From the NCBI RefSeq assembly GCF_013032455.1, contig NZ_WQCF01000006.1, positions 1 through 64,000 of the forward strand: DNA of 64,000 bases, in the 5' to 3' direction. Positions 8,716 through 17,678 of the stretch are shown here, piece after piece (positions within the stretch are counted from its first letter, which is position 1; each line of letters opens with the position of its first letter). Made by a program: the position numbers and the translations under genes. The DNA comes from Ruegeria atlantica (GTDB lineage Bacteria > Pseudomonadota > Alphaproteobacteria > Rhodobacterales > Rhodobacteraceae). The notes beneath the pieces were generated by a model that was given only the letters and a program-made list of their open reading frames with translations, was not told the DNA's origin and did no database searches.

Positions 8716-9519
8716 ATGACCAAGGCACCCGATCTAAAGGAATTCGCGATATTCGCGGGGCATCTTGCCGACCTCAGCCGGTCGGTAGCGCAGCGGGAGT
8801 TTCAGAACATACCCGCGTTCCAAAACAAGCAGGACGGATCGCCGGTTACCGCTGCAGATGAGGCTGTTGAGGCCGAATTACTGCGTGCCATTCGCGCAAA
8901 ATATCCCGATCATGGCATTCTGGGTGAAGAAAGCGGCAGTAGCAATCTCGACCGCGATTTTGTCTGGGTCGTGGACCCGATTGACGGGACCAAATCCTTT
9001 GCCACCGGGACATCGACCTTCGGAAGCCTGATCGCGCTTTGCTATCAACATAGACCTGTTGTGGGCGTAATCGAACTGCCGGTTTCCGGCTGGCGTTATG
9101 TCGGAGTCGAAGGTGAACCGACAACCTTCAACGATACCCCTGTAACCACCCGTAAGGATCTGACACTGGCGGATTGTGTTCTTTCAGCCAGCGGTGGCGA
9201 GTTTTTTCGCGGGCCTGCGCCTCGCTCTGGGTTCGAAGCGCTGCGGCAGCAATGTGACTGGACTGTTTATGGGGCGGGATGTTCCGCCTTTGGATCGCTG
9301 TCACGTGGCCTGATCGACATTTGTTTGGAAGGGGCAAATCTGGCCACGTTCGATTTCTGCGCGCTTGCGCCGGTCGTTGAAGGTGCCGGAGGACGGATCA
9401 CCGATTGGCGCGGGCAGCCATTTTCGTTGGTTGCTGACATGAACCACCGTGCCGAAGGCGTCGTCGCCACGGGGGATGTCAAACTACACGACGAAGTACT
9501 TCGCATACTAAACGCCTGA
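8716..9519 (+). CDS. Inositol-monophosphatase-family phosphatase, HisN-like
   Basis: A 267-residue Mg-dependent phosphomonoesterase. Metal-binding motifs are GEES (70-73), DPIDGT (87-92) and the C-terminal aspartate in TFDFCAL (Asp213), followed by VVEGAGGRITDW. The QDGSPVTAADEAVE segment near residue 40 and the FDFCALAPVVEGAGG wording favour the HisN (histidinol-phosphatase) branch over SuhB. Its position before an amino acid importer and catabolic enzymes, rather than among his genes, leaves the substrate open; it may hydrolyse another phosphate ester in this operon. The 59-base gap to the next gene is compatible with co-transcription. Confidence 0.82.
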   Translation: MTKAPDLKEFAIFAGHLADLSRSVAQREFQNIPAFQNKQDGSPVTAADEAVEAELLRAIRAKYPDHGILGEESGSSNLDRDFVWVVDPIDGTKSFATGTSTFGSLIALCYQHRPVVGVIELPVSGWRYVGVEGEPTTFNDTPVTTRKDLTLADCVLSASGGEFFRGPAPRSGFEALRQQCDWTVYGAGCSAFGSLSRGLIDICLEGANLATFDFCALAPVVEGAGGRITDWRGQPFSLVADMNHRAEGVVATGDVKLHDEVLRILNA

Positions 9520-9578
9520 CGGTTCGCTGGATAGCCGGGGCACCCTACTGAAATTTAACGTCCAACGAGGAGAAACCT

Positions 9579-10379
9579 ATGAACAGGATTTTTGGAATGG
9601 CACTGGCAGCGGGCATGGGCCTGGCTGCACTGGTGGCACCGGCAGCGCAGGCAGAAACCATCCGCGTTGGCACAACCTGCACCTACTTTCCTTTCAACTT
9701 CAAGGATTCTGACGGTAATCTGTCGGGCTATGACGTTGATGTGGCGAAGGAAGTGGTCAAGCGCATCGGCGCGGAAGTCGAGTTTGTCTGTCAGGCGTGG
9801 GATGGGTTGATCCCGGCCATCCTTTCCGAGAAGTTCGATCTGATCGTTGCCTCGATGTCGATAACGCCCGATCGAATGAAGAAACTCGATTTTAGCGTCC
9901 CCTACCGGATTTCGGAAGGACGTCTGATCGGTCGTGTCGATGCTGAACACAAGCTGTTTAACGAAGACGGCACCCCGATTGTCGAAGCGTTTGACGGGCT
10001 GCGTCTGGGCCTGCCGCGGTCTTCGGTCTATGATCGCTGGACTGATGCCTTCCTGCCCGAAGCCGAGATTCTGGGCTATGACAGCCCGGATTCAATGTAT
10101 CTTGATCTTCAAAATGGCCGCGTTGATCTGATCTTTACCAACCCGATGAAAGCGCATCTGAGCTTCTTGTCTGCCGATGGTATCGAAGGGTTTGAGTTTG
10201 TAAGCCCCGCCATTAACGACCCGGAATATTTCGGAACAGGCGCAGGCATCGCATTGCGTAAGGGCAATGAAGATTTGCAGGCACGTCTGGACGCAGCACT
10301 GACCGAAATGCGCGAAGACGGTACACTGGACGAGTTCAGCCTGCGTTACTTCCCCTTTGCGATCTACCCAGAATCCTGA
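9579..10379 (+). CDS. Amino acid ABC importer, solute-binding protein (family 3)
   Basis: A 266-residue periplasmic protein of the polar amino acid type (HisJ/GlnH/opine family). The signal peptide ends at AQA (residue 25). The ligand core follows: TYFPFNF, SGYDVDVAKE, WDGLIPAILSEKFDLIVASMSITPDR and the PYRISEG strand. CTY and the FVCQ segment supply a possible disulfide. Preceded by a GAGG-type ribosome site. A stem-loop follows its stop before the first permease. Likely ligand is a cationic or amidated amino acid derivative; the exact one cannot be read from the sequence. Confidence 0.92.
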   Translation: MNRIFGMALAAGMGLAALVAPAAQAETIRVGTTCTYFPFNFKDSDGNLSGYDVDVAKEVVKRIGAEVEFVCQAWDGLIPAILSEKFDLIVASMSITPDRMKKLDFSVPYRISEGRLIGRVDAEHKLFNEDGTPIVEAFDGLRLGLPRSSVYDRWTDAFLPEAEILGYDSPDSMYLDLQNGRVDLIFTNPMKAHLSFLSADGIEGFEFVSPAINDPEYFGTGAGIALRKGNEDLQARLDAALTEMREDGTLDEFSLRYFPFAIYPES

Positions 10380-10400
10380 GGGTATTGTGACGCTTTGGCA

Positions 10401-10421
10401 CGGCGCAGGGTTGCTGCGCCG
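10401..10421 (+). promoter_or_regulatory. Stem-loop between binding-protein and permease genes
   Basis: CGGCGCAG (10401-10408) pairs perfectly with CTGCGCCG (10414-10421) around a GGTTG loop, 22 bases after the binding-protein stop. No U-tract follows, so an mRNA-end stabiliser or partial terminator is more likely than a full stop of transcription. Confidence 0.65.
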
Positions 10422-10493
10422 AGCCATCACATAAGCAGGGTTCAATAAACGAGCCCTGCCGCGCTGCCCTTCCGCAATTGGGATACGATTGTC

Positions 10494-11189
10494 ATGCAAG
10501 AAGTAATGAACTGGTCGGATGAGTTCCTTGCCGGCACGTTTGTGATCATCAAACTCTTTTTCATCTCTTTGGTGATGGTGATTACGTGGGGCCTGTTGGG
10601 CGCGACGGCGAAACTGTCGAACAGTCGTATTGCGCGGGGTATCGCAAACGGGTTCACGGTACTGTGCCGGGGAACCCCTGAATTTTTGCTGCTCTTGATC
10701 GTCTATTTCGGATCGGCCGTGACACTGACATCCATCGCGCGCGCCATAAACCCCGAAATCCGCTTTCTCGATATTCCTCCGTTTTGGGCAGGCGCGTTTG
10801 CGATCAGCCTGGTGATCGGGGCTTATGCCACCGAAACCTTTCGCGGCGCGTTTCTGGGCATCGACAAAGGGTATATCGAAGCGGCCAAGGCCCTGGGCAT
10901 GACTCGGTTTCAGGTGTTCTGGAAGCTGCGTGTTCCGATGATGTGGCGTCTGGCGCTGCCCGGGTTCGGTAACCATCTGCTGTCGCTTCTGAAGGACACC
11001 GCGCTGGTGTCGGTGATCGGGGTCGAAGGGATACTCTTTACCGCGCAGCAAGCCTCGTCGGTCAATCACAAGCCGTTCACCATGTATCTGACGGTCGCGT
11101 TCATCTTTCTGGCGCTGTCGACGGTCATCGTCGTGACGATGAAATGCGTTGAAAAATACGCCTATCGCCATCTGGAGGCCGCACGATGA
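10494..11189 (+). CDS. Amino acid ABC importer permease (HisQ type)
   Basis: A 231-residue inner-membrane permease of the polar amino acid family. It has the early membrane helix FVIIKLFFISLVMVI, the conserved CRGTPEFLLLLIVYFG stretch, and the EAA loop GYIEAAKALGMTRFQVFWK. It overlaps the second permease gene by four bases. With that gene it should form the heterodimeric channel for the binding protein at 9579-10379. Confidence 0.9.
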   Translation: MQEVMNWSDEFLAGTFVIIKLFFISLVMVITWGLLGATAKLSNSRIARGIANGFTVLCRGTPEFLLLLIVYFGSAVTLTSIARAINPEIRFLDIPPFWAGAFAISLVIGAYATETFRGAFLGIDKGYIEAAKALGMTRFQVFWKLRVPMMWRLALPGFGNHLLSLLKDTALVSVIGVEGILFTAQQASSVNHKPFTMYLTVAFIFLALSTVIVVTMKCVEKYAYRHLEAAR

Positions 11190-11872
11190 CCTTCGAAAGC
11201 TCTCTAATCCTCGAAAGCCTGCCGCGCCTTATGGATGGGTTGTGGGTGACGCTGCGACTGTTTGTTTTGGCGCTGACATGCGGCACCGTTTTGGCCGTCG
11301 GAATGGTTTTGCTGCGAATCTCGTCACGCAAGTACCTGTCATGGCCGGTGATGGCCTATATCTACGTGTTTCGCGGCACGCCCATTCTGGTGCAGCTCTT
11401 TGTCATTTATTACGGGCTCCCGCAATTGGAATTCATCCGCACCGGGCCGTTGTGGCCTTTCTTTCGCGAACCCTTCTTTTGCGCCTGGTTCGCGCTGACC
11501 CTGAATATCGGCGCCTATACAACCGAGATATTCCGGGGCGGCATTCTGGGAGTGAACAAAGGCTTGTTAGAGGCGTCCAAGGCTTTGGGCATGACCTATG
11601 CGCAAACGTTCCGTAAAGTGACGGCACCGATTGCATTCAAACTTTGTCTTCCTGCCTATAGCAATGAGATGATCAGCGTTCTGAAGGCCACAGCCCTGGC
11701 CAGCACGGTTACGATTTTCGATGTGACCGGGGTAGCTCGTAAGATCGTGGCGGAAACTTTTGCGCCTTACGAAATCTTCCTGTCAGCGGCCATCATTTAT
11801 CTGATCTTGGCCTGGATCATCCAGAACGGCGTGCGCCTGCTTGAGCGGCGGATCAGCCGCTATGCCAACTGA
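11186..11872 (+). CDS. Amino acid ABC importer permease (HisM type)
   Basis: A 228-residue partner permease. It shows [20 protein letters not shown] as first helix, the [16 protein letters not shown] motif, and the EAA loop [19 protein letters not shown]. It starts inside the end of the previous permease gene (ATGA overlap) and precedes the ATPase by 17 bases. The pairing of two similar permeases is typical for histidine/octopine/lysine-arginine-ornithine type importers. Confidence 0.9.
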   Translation: MTFESSLILESLPRLMDGLWVTLRLFVLALTCGTVLAVGMVLLRISSRKYLSWPVMAYIYVFRGTPILVQLFVIYYGLPQLEFIRTGPLWPFFREPFFCAWFALTLNIGAYTTEIFRGGILGVNKGLLEASKALGMTYAQTFRKVTAPIAFKLCLPAYSNEMISVLKATALASTVTIFDVTGVARKIVAETFAPYEIFLSAAIIYLILAWIIQNGVRLLERRISRYAN

Positions 11873-11889
11873 ACATTGAAAGTGTAGCC

Positions 11890-12636
11890 ATGCAAAACAA
11901 TCCACCCATCATCTCGCTTAAGAATGTTCACAAGTACTTTGGCGACTTTCACGCGTTGAGAAACATCAATCTCGACGTGGAAGAAGGTCAGAAAATTGTC
12001 GTCTGCGGTCCGTCGGGGTCTGGCAAGTCCACCATGATCCGCTGCGTCAACGGGCTTGAGCAGCACGACGAAGGGACCATCATGGTCAACGGGCACACGA
12101 TGAGCTCGGATGAAAAGATCGGCAACCTGATCCGTCAGGAGGTCGGCATGGTTTTCCAGTCCTTCAATCTGTTTCCGCATATGAAAGTGCTCGACAATCT
12201 GACGATGGCGCAACGTATGGTGCGCCAGAAAACGAAGGCCGAGGCGCGGGACACCGGGATGAAGCTGCTTGAACGGGTTGGCATCGCGGCACAGGCTGAC
12301 AAGTTTCCCAGCCAATTGTCGGGTGGGCAGCAACAGCGTGTCGCGATCGCGCGTGCGCTGTGCATGAACCCCAAGGTCATGCTGTTTGACGAGCCAACAT
12401 CGGCGCTGGATCCCGAAATGATCAGCGAAGTGCTTGACGTGATGACCGAGCTTGCCCGGGACGGCATGACGATGATCTGCGTCACCCATGAAATGGGGTT
12501 TGCCCGCTCGGTCGCTGACCGCATCGTCTTCATGGATCAGGGTGAAATTGTCGAAACCGGTGAGCCCGAGACCTTCTTTGCCAATCCAGCGCATGCGCGG
12601 ACACGGGCATTTCTCGATCAGATCATTTCGCACTGA
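11890..12636 (+). CDS. Amino acid ABC importer ATPase (GlnQ/HisP type)
   Basis: A 248-residue ATPase. Walker A is GPSGSGKST (40-48), the Q-loop is [11 protein letters not shown], the signature is LSGGQQQR, Walker B with D-loop is [14 protein letters not shown], and the switch is VTHEMGFA. Length and motifs match the PAAT family. It completes the importer begun at 9579. The next gene starts 30 bases later, so transport and the following enzymes probably share a transcript. Confidence 0.94.
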   Translation: MQNNPPIISLKNVHKYFGDFHALRNINLDVEEGQKIVVCGPSGSGKSTMIRCVNGLEQHDEGTIMVNGHTMSSDEKIGNLIRQEVGMVFQSFNLFPHMKVLDNLTMAQRMVRQKTKAEARDTGMKLLERVGIAAQADKFPSQLSGGQQQRVAIARALCMNPKVMLFDEPTSALDPEMISEVLDVMTELARDGMTMICVTHEMGFARSVADRIVFMDQGEIVETGEPETFFANPAHARTRAFLDQIISH

Positions 12637-12666
12637 AACGGTTGACCTTAACGGAGGGCGAACATC

Positions 12667-13428
12667 ATGCAAACCGAACAGGCAGCCCGCTTGGTTCACA
12701 ACGCTCTGATGCAGAACACCACGTTTCCAGACAGCCTGTCGCGGCAGTTTACCTTGGAGCAGGCCTATGATGTTCAATTTGAACTGCTGAAACAGCGCGA
12801 GGCGGTCGCCGAAACCCATGCCGGATGGAAAGTGGGGCTGACTTCAAAGGCGATGCAGCAACAGCAAGGTGTTCCGGAACCATGCATGGGCCATTTGATG
12901 GTCGAAGGGCATCTGACCAGCCCATGCAGGCTTGAATTCGACACGCTGATGGCACCGGGATTTGAGAATGAGTTGTGTCTGCGCCTGGGGCAACCGCTTG
13001 TTGGGGAAGTCAGCTTTGACGAAGCCCTGAATGCTATCGAAGCCGTGGCACCGGCTATTGAAGTTATCGAAAAACGTGGCGTGTTTGCTGCGGATTTGCC
13101 GCTGGCCTTTGCCGGAAATTCCCAACAACGCGCCTTTGTGACAGGTGACTTTCACCCGATGAGCACCGGGACAGATCTGGCTGAGATTGAGGTTGAGGTA
13201 TCGGTAAATGGCGTGTCGCAGGAGCGTGCCATGGGGGCTGAGGTTCTGGGCTCGCCGGTGAACTCGGTCGTCTGGCTGGCGGAGATGCTGGCCAGATATG
13301 GCCGTAATCTGAAACCCGGCGACCTGATCATGTCTGGATCATTCACCAAGCAATATCCCGTCGCCAAGGGTGATCGGGTGTGCGCCGAGTTTTCGCAGTT
13401 TGGGCGCGTGGAAATTGAATTCGGGTAG
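12667..13428 (+). CDS. 2-keto-4-pentenoate hydratase-family enzyme (FAH superfamily)
   Basis: A 253-residue protein of the MhpD/HpaH hydratase and oxalocrotonate decarboxylase family. The divalent-metal ligands are readable: Glu100 and Glu102 in GFENE, and Glu132 in AIEVIE. The GWKVGLTSKAMQ segment near residue 53 is the usual substrate-side motif. These enzymes add water to, or decarboxylate, 2-hydroxydienoates from meta-cleavage pathways. No ring-cleavage dioxygenase is present here. Its substrate in this operon may instead be a 2-keto acid made from an imported amino acid derivative; that is inference. Six bases separate it from the SDR gene. Confidence 0.82.
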   Translation: MQTEQAARLVHNALMQNTTFPDSLSRQFTLEQAYDVQFELLKQREAVAETHAGWKVGLTSKAMQQQQGVPEPCMGHLMVEGHLTSPCRLEFDTLMAPGFENELCLRLGQPLVGEVSFDEALNAIEAVAPAIEVIEKRGVFAADLPLAFAGNSQQRAFVTGDFHPMSTGTDLAEIEVEVSVNGVSQERAMGAEVLGSPVNSVVWLAEMLARYGRNLKPGDLIMSGSFTKQYPVAKGDRVCAEFSQFGRVEIEFG

Positions 13429-13434
13429 AACACA

Positions 13435-14208
13435 ATGGATCTGGGACTGACAGGAAAACAAGCAATTATCTGTGGCGGTAGCCGCGGTTTGGGGCTGGCC
13501 TGCGCGCAAGCGTTGGCTGGCGAAGGGGTGCAGGTTCTGATCGTCGCGCGCAACCCGGATCGTTTGCGCACCGTTGCCGAGGATTTATCACGAAAAAACG
13601 GCGTCGAAACCCGGTGGCTCTCGGCAGATGTTACATCCGAGGCTGGTCAGGCTGAAATTTTTGCCGCGATGCCCGCACCGGATATTCTTGTCACCAACTG
13701 CGACGGCCCGCCTCCGGGCCAGTACACCGACTGGGACGAGGCGGACTGGCAAAAGGCCCTGCACGCCAACATGGTCAGCCCGATTTCACTGATCAAGCGG
13801 GCGTTGCCCGGGATGATTGATCAGGGGTTCGGTCGTATCGTCAACATCACCTCGTCGGCGGTCAAAGCACCGATCCTCGTACTGGGCCTGAGTAACGGTG
13901 CTCGTGCCGGTCTTACCGGCTTTGTTGCGGGGCTCGCTCGTGATGTGGCCAAACACAACGTCACCATCAATAACCTGCTGCCCGGCCCGTTCGAAACGGA
14001 TCGTTTGACCTCGGTCCTGAAAGCGCAGGCGCAGATGCAAGGCCGCGCGCTTGAGGAGGTACGTCAGGAATGGCTGGACGCGATCCCGACACGTGCCTTT
14101 GGCCAGCCTGAGGAATTTGGCCGGACCTGCGCGTTTCTGTGCGCGTCAAACCACATCAACGGGCAAAATGTGCTGCTGGATGGCGGCGCGTATCCCGGTG
14201 TTTTCTGA
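13435..14208 (+). CDS. Atypical short-chain dehydrogenase/reductase lacking catalytic Tyr-Lys
   Basis: A 257-residue Rossmann-fold protein of the SDR superfamily. The nucleotide loop is GGSRGLG (14-20). The usual NAG motif reads NCDG (88-91). Catalytic-type serines occur at 140-141. Where the YxxxK pair should be, the sequence is GLSNGARAGL: Leu152 replaces Tyr, and Ala156/Arg157 replace the Lys position. This matches a known divergent subgroup of beta-ketoacyl-ACP-reductase-like SDRs that lack the perfect tetrad. It may use another residue for proton transfer or have a non-redox role. It sits in one transcript with a hydratase and an aminotransferase. Confidence 0.85.
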   Translation: MDLGLTGKQAIICGGSRGLGLACAQALAGEGVQVLIVARNPDRLRTVAEDLSRKNGVETRWLSADVTSEAGQAEIFAAMPAPDILVTNCDGPPPGQYTDWDEADWQKALHANMVSPISLIKRALPGMIDQGFGRIVNITSSAVKAPILVLGLSNGARAGLTGFVAGLARDVAKHNVTINNLLPGPFETDRLTSVLKAQAQMQGRALEEVRQEWLDAIPTRAFGQPEEFGRTCAFLCASNHINGQNVLLDGGAYPGVF

Positions 14209-14220
14209 AAGGAGCCGACT

Positions 14221-15378
14221 ATGCTGCAGCGTTGCCTTCCGTCGTCCATTGTCGACACGCTGGAGGATTCTCCGATCATCGACGTTTTGCGGATTGGTCA
14301 GGAAGTTGAGGGTATCATTCCCCTCTGGCTTGGTGAGAGCTGTTTTCCAACCGACACGTTAATCACTGAGGCCGCTGTCACAGCCCTGAGGAATGGCAGG
14401 ACATTCTATACACCCAACCGCGGCATCCCAGAGCTGCGCGAAAGCATCGCACGCTATTACCAGCGCATATATGACGTATCTCTGTCGGATAACCGGATCA
14501 GCGTTGCCAATTCAGGAATGCATGCAGTCACGATGATCTCGCGCGCCGTGCTTGAGGCCGGCGACAATGCGATCTTGATTACCCCTTGCTGGCCGAATGT
14601 CGATCGGGCGATCCGGTTGCTCGGAGGAGAAATACGAGAAGTTCCCTTGGATCTGCGCGAGGATCGCTTTGAACTGGATATGTCCAAGGTCGAAGCGCAG
14701 ATCGACGGTCGAACCAAACTCATCTATCTGGCGTCCCCGTCAAACCCGACGGGCTGGACCATTGACGAGCAACAATCGAGGCAGCTTCTTGAACTGTCGC
14801 GCAAAACCGGAATCTCCGTTCTGTCCGATGAGGTTTATCAACGGCTCAGTTTCAACAATGAGATGGGATCGACCATGCTGTCCTGTGCCGAACCTGATGA
14901 CGCGCTGTTTGTCGTCAACTCGTTCTCCAAGGCCTGGTCGATGACGGGCTGGAGATTGGGGTGGATGGTCTATCCGCAGGTCTTTCACGATTCATTCGAG
15001 AAACTCTCCCAATTCAGCATCTCCGGCTCGCCCGGATTTGTTCAGATGGGAGGGGTGCAGGCCTTGGATCAGGGCGACGATCTGGTGGGAAAATTGCGCC
15101 GCCACTGCATAGAGGCGAAAACCCATGTCGAACAGCGCCTTGCTGAACTTCCTGGGGTGTCTGTCATCCCCAGTATGGGCGGGTTCTACACCATGTTCAA
15201 AAGCCCCAAAACCACGGATAGCGTTTCATTTTGCAAGAATGCCGCGCGCATTGCCGGCGTTGGTTGCGCGCCGGGTGCAGCCTTTGGTGCGGGTGGGGAA
15301 GGGTTGATCAGGCTTTGCTATGCCCGTGACCTTGATACCCTGGATGTCGCGATCCAGAGATTGGCGACGGCGTTGTGA
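14221..15378 (+). CDS. PLP-dependent aminotransferase, class I/II
   Basis: A 385-residue fold-type I aminotransferase. The PLP lysine is Lys237 in NSFSKAWSMTG. SNPTG (174-178), SDEVY (202-206) and the phosphate-side Arg245 in GWRLGW are all present, so the enzyme should be active. It probably removes the amino group from the amino acid brought in by the importer upstream, or acts in reverse. It is the last gene of the block; the GntR gene converges on it 75 bases away. A TATCAACC/GGTTGATA pair flanks a T-rich stretch in that gap and may be a weak terminator. Confidence 0.88.
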   Translation: MLQRCLPSSIVDTLEDSPIIDVLRIGQEVEGIIPLWLGESCFPTDTLITEAAVTALRNGRTFYTPNRGIPELRESIARYYQRIYDVSLSDNRISVANSGMHAVTMISRAVLEAGDNAILITPCWPNVDRAIRLLGGEIREVPLDLREDRFELDMSKVEAQIDGRTKLIYLASPSNPTGWTIDEQQSRQLLELSRKTGISVLSDEVYQRLSFNNEMGSTMLSCAEPDDALFVVNSFSKAWSMTGWRLGWMVYPQVFHDSFEKLSQFSISGSPGFVQMGGVQALDQGDDLVGKLRRHCIEAKTHVEQRLAELPGVSVIPSMGGFYTMFKSPKTTDSVSFCKNAARIAGVGCAPGAAFGAGGEGLIRLCYARDLDTLDVAIQRLATAL

Positions 15379-15453
15379 ATCTACTTATTCTATCAACCTG
15401 AATGGCTTGCCTTTTTTGGGTGGTCTGGGTTGATATTCCCTAGAGTCACTCAA

Positions 15454-16167
15454 CTACTTTCGCCCTGTGAGAATCTTGGCCAGATCGGGTTCAACCTTTT
15501 GAGATTGCTCAAGATCGAGGCTGTTTTTAATGTGAAGAAGGTGGTGTTGGATGTTGTCTTCGGCAGCTTGCGGATCACCACTCACGATTGCATCAATGAT
15601 CGACGCGTGTTCGTCATCGGGGCAGGAGGAATCCTTGTTGGTCCCGAATAGCGCTACGATCAAAGATGATCGGATAACCAGTTCCCTAACGACGCGTGTG
15701 AGTACCGAATTGCTATGGCATTTGGCCAATTCGACATGAAATTCACCAGAGAGCCTGATGATTTCAGTTCGGTCATTCCTTGCCCGTGCTTCATCTTCTT
15801 TTTTGATGTGAGTTCGCAGCGCATTGACGCCCGTGCTGCTGATCTCGTGGGTCAGTTCACGCACGATGCCGGTTTCGATCATTAGACGGGCCTCAAATAC
15901 CTCGCGGGCTTCGTCAGGGCTGGGGCAGGCGATAAAGGCGCCGCGATTGGAGCGCAGCTCGACGATACCTTGACTGCTTAATAACAACAAAGCACGGCGG
16001 ACGCGCATTCGGCCGACACCAAATGTCTCGCATAAGGTTTGTTCGCTCAGCTTGGTTCTGGGCGCGAGCTTCTGTTCCATGACGGCGGAGTAAATCCGAT
16101 CCACGATCATCTGTTCGTCAGGATCAGTGCGCAGAGTATCGAGTGTCTGGTCAGTCGCGTTCGTCAT
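15454..16167 (-). CDS. GntR-family (FCD domain) transcriptional regulator
   Basis: About 237 residues. An N-terminal winged helix (LSEQTLCETFGVGRMRVRRALLLLSSQGIVEL) is followed by an all-helical FCD ligand domain. FCD-type histidines are visible in FHVELAKCHS, DEHASIIDAI and HHLLHI. The frame is open upstream to 16287, but ATG 16167 has a good ribosome site (GGAACGAG) and removes an unlikely leader. It is divergent from a branched-chain-type importer, and three copies of a TGTTRACAA motif lie between them. It most likely represses the importer/racemase operon and itself, released by a carboxylate or amino-acid-like effector. Confidence 0.87.
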   Translation of the reverse strand: MTNATDQTLDTLRTDPDEQMIVDRIYSAVMEQKLAPRTKLSEQTLCETFGVGRMRVRRALLLLSSQGIVELRSNRGAFIACPSPDEAREVFEARLMIETGIVRELTHEISSTGVNALRTHIKKEDEARARNDRTEIIRLSGEFHVELAKCHSNSVLTRVVRELVIRSSLIVALFGTNKDSSCPDDEHASIIDAIVSGDPQAAEDNIQHHLLHIKNSLDLEQSQKVEPDLAKILTGRK

Positions 16168-16243
16168 CTCGTTCCGCATCGGTGGAAATGCCTTGAAGAT
16201 TTTTAATAGCCGCAAGGTCGTACTCTGACAATATATCGGCTGA

Positions 16244-16301
16244 ATGTTAACAATATCAATAACAGATATGTCAAAAAATGTTGACAAAGATTGTTAACAA
16301 T
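16244..16301. promoter_or_regulatory. Cluster of three TGTTRACAA operator-like sites
   Basis: ATTGTTAACAAT at 16290-16301 is a perfect 12-bp palindrome. ATGTTAACAAT at 16244-16254 differs from it at one position. ATGTTGACAA at 16279-16288 is a third copy, and its TTGACA could double as a -35 hexamer. All lie between the divergent GntR gene and the importer. GntR/FCD regulators often bind TTGT..ACAA palindromes, so these are the best candidate GntR operators in the window. Confidence 0.6.
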
Positions 16302-16395
16302 GCAGAACTTTACGACATCACCGGGATTCGACCTGTGACTTTTTAGTTGTTCAAACGCCCGGAAGAGGCGTCGAAACCTCAATAGGGAGGAAATA

Positions 16396-17583
16396 ATGAA
16401 ACGCAGAAATCTGATGAAATCATCGGCTGCTTTGGCTTTGGCCGTGTCCGTGTTGGGATCGACCGCCTGGGCGGAAAATCCGGTGCTTAAGATTGGCTTT
16501 GTCGGTGTGACCTCTGGTCCGGCAGCGGCCTGGGGGATCTCCAACCAACGCTCGATGGAAGCGCGGGCCGATTGGATCAACGAGGCCGGCGGCTACAAAA
16601 TTGGTGATACGACCTATGACATCGAAATCGTGTCATTCGACGATCAGAAAGACCCCAAGCGCGCAATCGCCGGTATGGAAAAGATGGCGCAGGAAGGCAT
16701 TCATTATGTGGTGGGACCCAACGTGGATGATGGCGCCGCGGCGGTTCGGCCTGTCGCTGAAGCGCAGGGTATCATGTATTTCCCTTATGCCTTCCCGAAA
16801 GAGCTTTATACCGCTCCGGCTTCCAATGCCGTTCTGGGCATGGTCGCAAATTATCAGTCCGGGCCTGCCATTTATAAACATCTGCGGGATGAAAAGGGCG
16901 TTAAGACCGTAGCATTTGTTGCTGCAAACGAATCCGACCCACTGAGTCAGCGGGACGGTGGTGTTGAAGCGGCCAAATCTCTGGGGCTTGACGTTGTGTC
17001 GGACAACGTAACCTATCAGGTGGACACCACCGATTTCACGCCGGTCCTGACACCAGTTATGCGCACGCAACCTGATCTGCTGGTTCTGTCGGGTGTCTCA
17101 CCGGCCAATGCTCCTCAGTTGATCCGGTCCGCGCGTGAGCTTGGATTCCAGGGTATTATCTCAACCGAAACCGCACAGGATGCGACGGTTCTGCGCGAAG
17201 GTGCGGGCGATCTGGCCAACGGGTTTATCTCCGTCGGCGGTGCTTCGACGCCCGAGATTGCCTCGGATGACATGAAAGAATTCGTCAAACGCTACACTGA
17301 TATGTTTGGTGAATATAACGACGAGTCCAATACCAAGGTGTACGCGCTGGAGTATATCCTTGCGACCTTGAACGCCAATCCGGCAGGCATCGACGATGTG
17401 AATGAATTCCAGACCACGATGGATACGTTCGAAGCACCCAACCCCTTCATGAAAGGCGACGCCAAGATGAGGTATGTTGGAACAACGTCGTTCGGGCAAA
17501 AGCGCCAGATCGCGGTTCCGCTTGTGGTGAACGTATACCAGGACGGAGCGTTTGAAACGCTCTTTGTCGCTGAAGTTGACTGA
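16396..17583 (+). CDS. Branched-chain-type ABC importer, solute-binding protein
   Basis: A 395-residue periplasmic protein of the LivJ/LivK class (Peripla_BP_6). The signal peptide has a KRRNLMKSS start and cleaves after GSTAWA (residue 26); the twin-arginine pair makes Tat export possible. The LKIGFVGVTSGPAAAWG opening, the VDDGAAAVRPVAEAQGI hinge region and the AALRPTD-like strands are family-typical. AGGGAGG precedes the ATG. The downstream racemase suggests a ligand such as a hydantoin, ureido compound or chiral acidic amino acid rather than leucine; this is inference. Confidence 0.9.
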   Translation: MKRRNLMKSSAALALAVSVLGSTAWAENPVLKIGFVGVTSGPAAAWGISNQRSMEARADWINEAGGYKIGDTTYDIEIVSFDDQKDPKRAIAGMEKMAQEGIHYVVGPNVDDGAAAVRPVAEAQGIMYFPYAFPKELYTAPASNAVLGMVANYQSGPAIYKHLRDEKGVKTVAFVAANESDPLSQRDGGVEAAKSLGLDVVSDNVTYQVDTTDFTPVLTPVMRTQPDLLVLSGVSPANAPQLIRSARELGFQGIISTETAQDATVLREGAGDLANGFISVGGASTPEIASDDMKEFVKRYTDMFGEYNDESNTKVYALEYILATLNANPAGIDDVNEFQTTMDTFEAPNPFMKGDAKMRYVGTTSFGQKRQIAVPLVVNVYQDGAFETLFVAEVD

Positions 17584-17629
17584 GGCCAACCTCCCAAACT
17601 AGGCGGAAGCCTGACAGGCCTCAAACCCA

Positions 17630-17652
17630 CCCGGGCTGATGATCAGCCCGGG
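17630..17652 (+). promoter_or_regulatory. Stem-loop between binding-protein and permease genes
   Basis: CCCGGGCTGA (17630-17639) pairs perfectly with TCAGCCCGGG (17643-17652) around a TGA triloop, 47 bases after the binding-protein stop and 26 before the LivH-type start. This is the most stable hairpin of the five found at this position in the window. No U-tract follows. Confidence 0.7.
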
Positions 17653-17678
17653 ACACCCGAACCTTACGCGGGACTCTC

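Noticed and set aside
10092..11171. Open minus-strand frame of 359 codons opposite the amino acid importer
   Set aside because: Antisense to a binding protein and a permease with strong motifs; low-complexity His/Arg/Gln translation and no ribosome site.
11860..12819. Open minus-strand frame of 319 codons opposite the amino acid ATPase gene
   Set aside because: Antisense to a complete GlnQ-type ATPase; translation shows no family motif.
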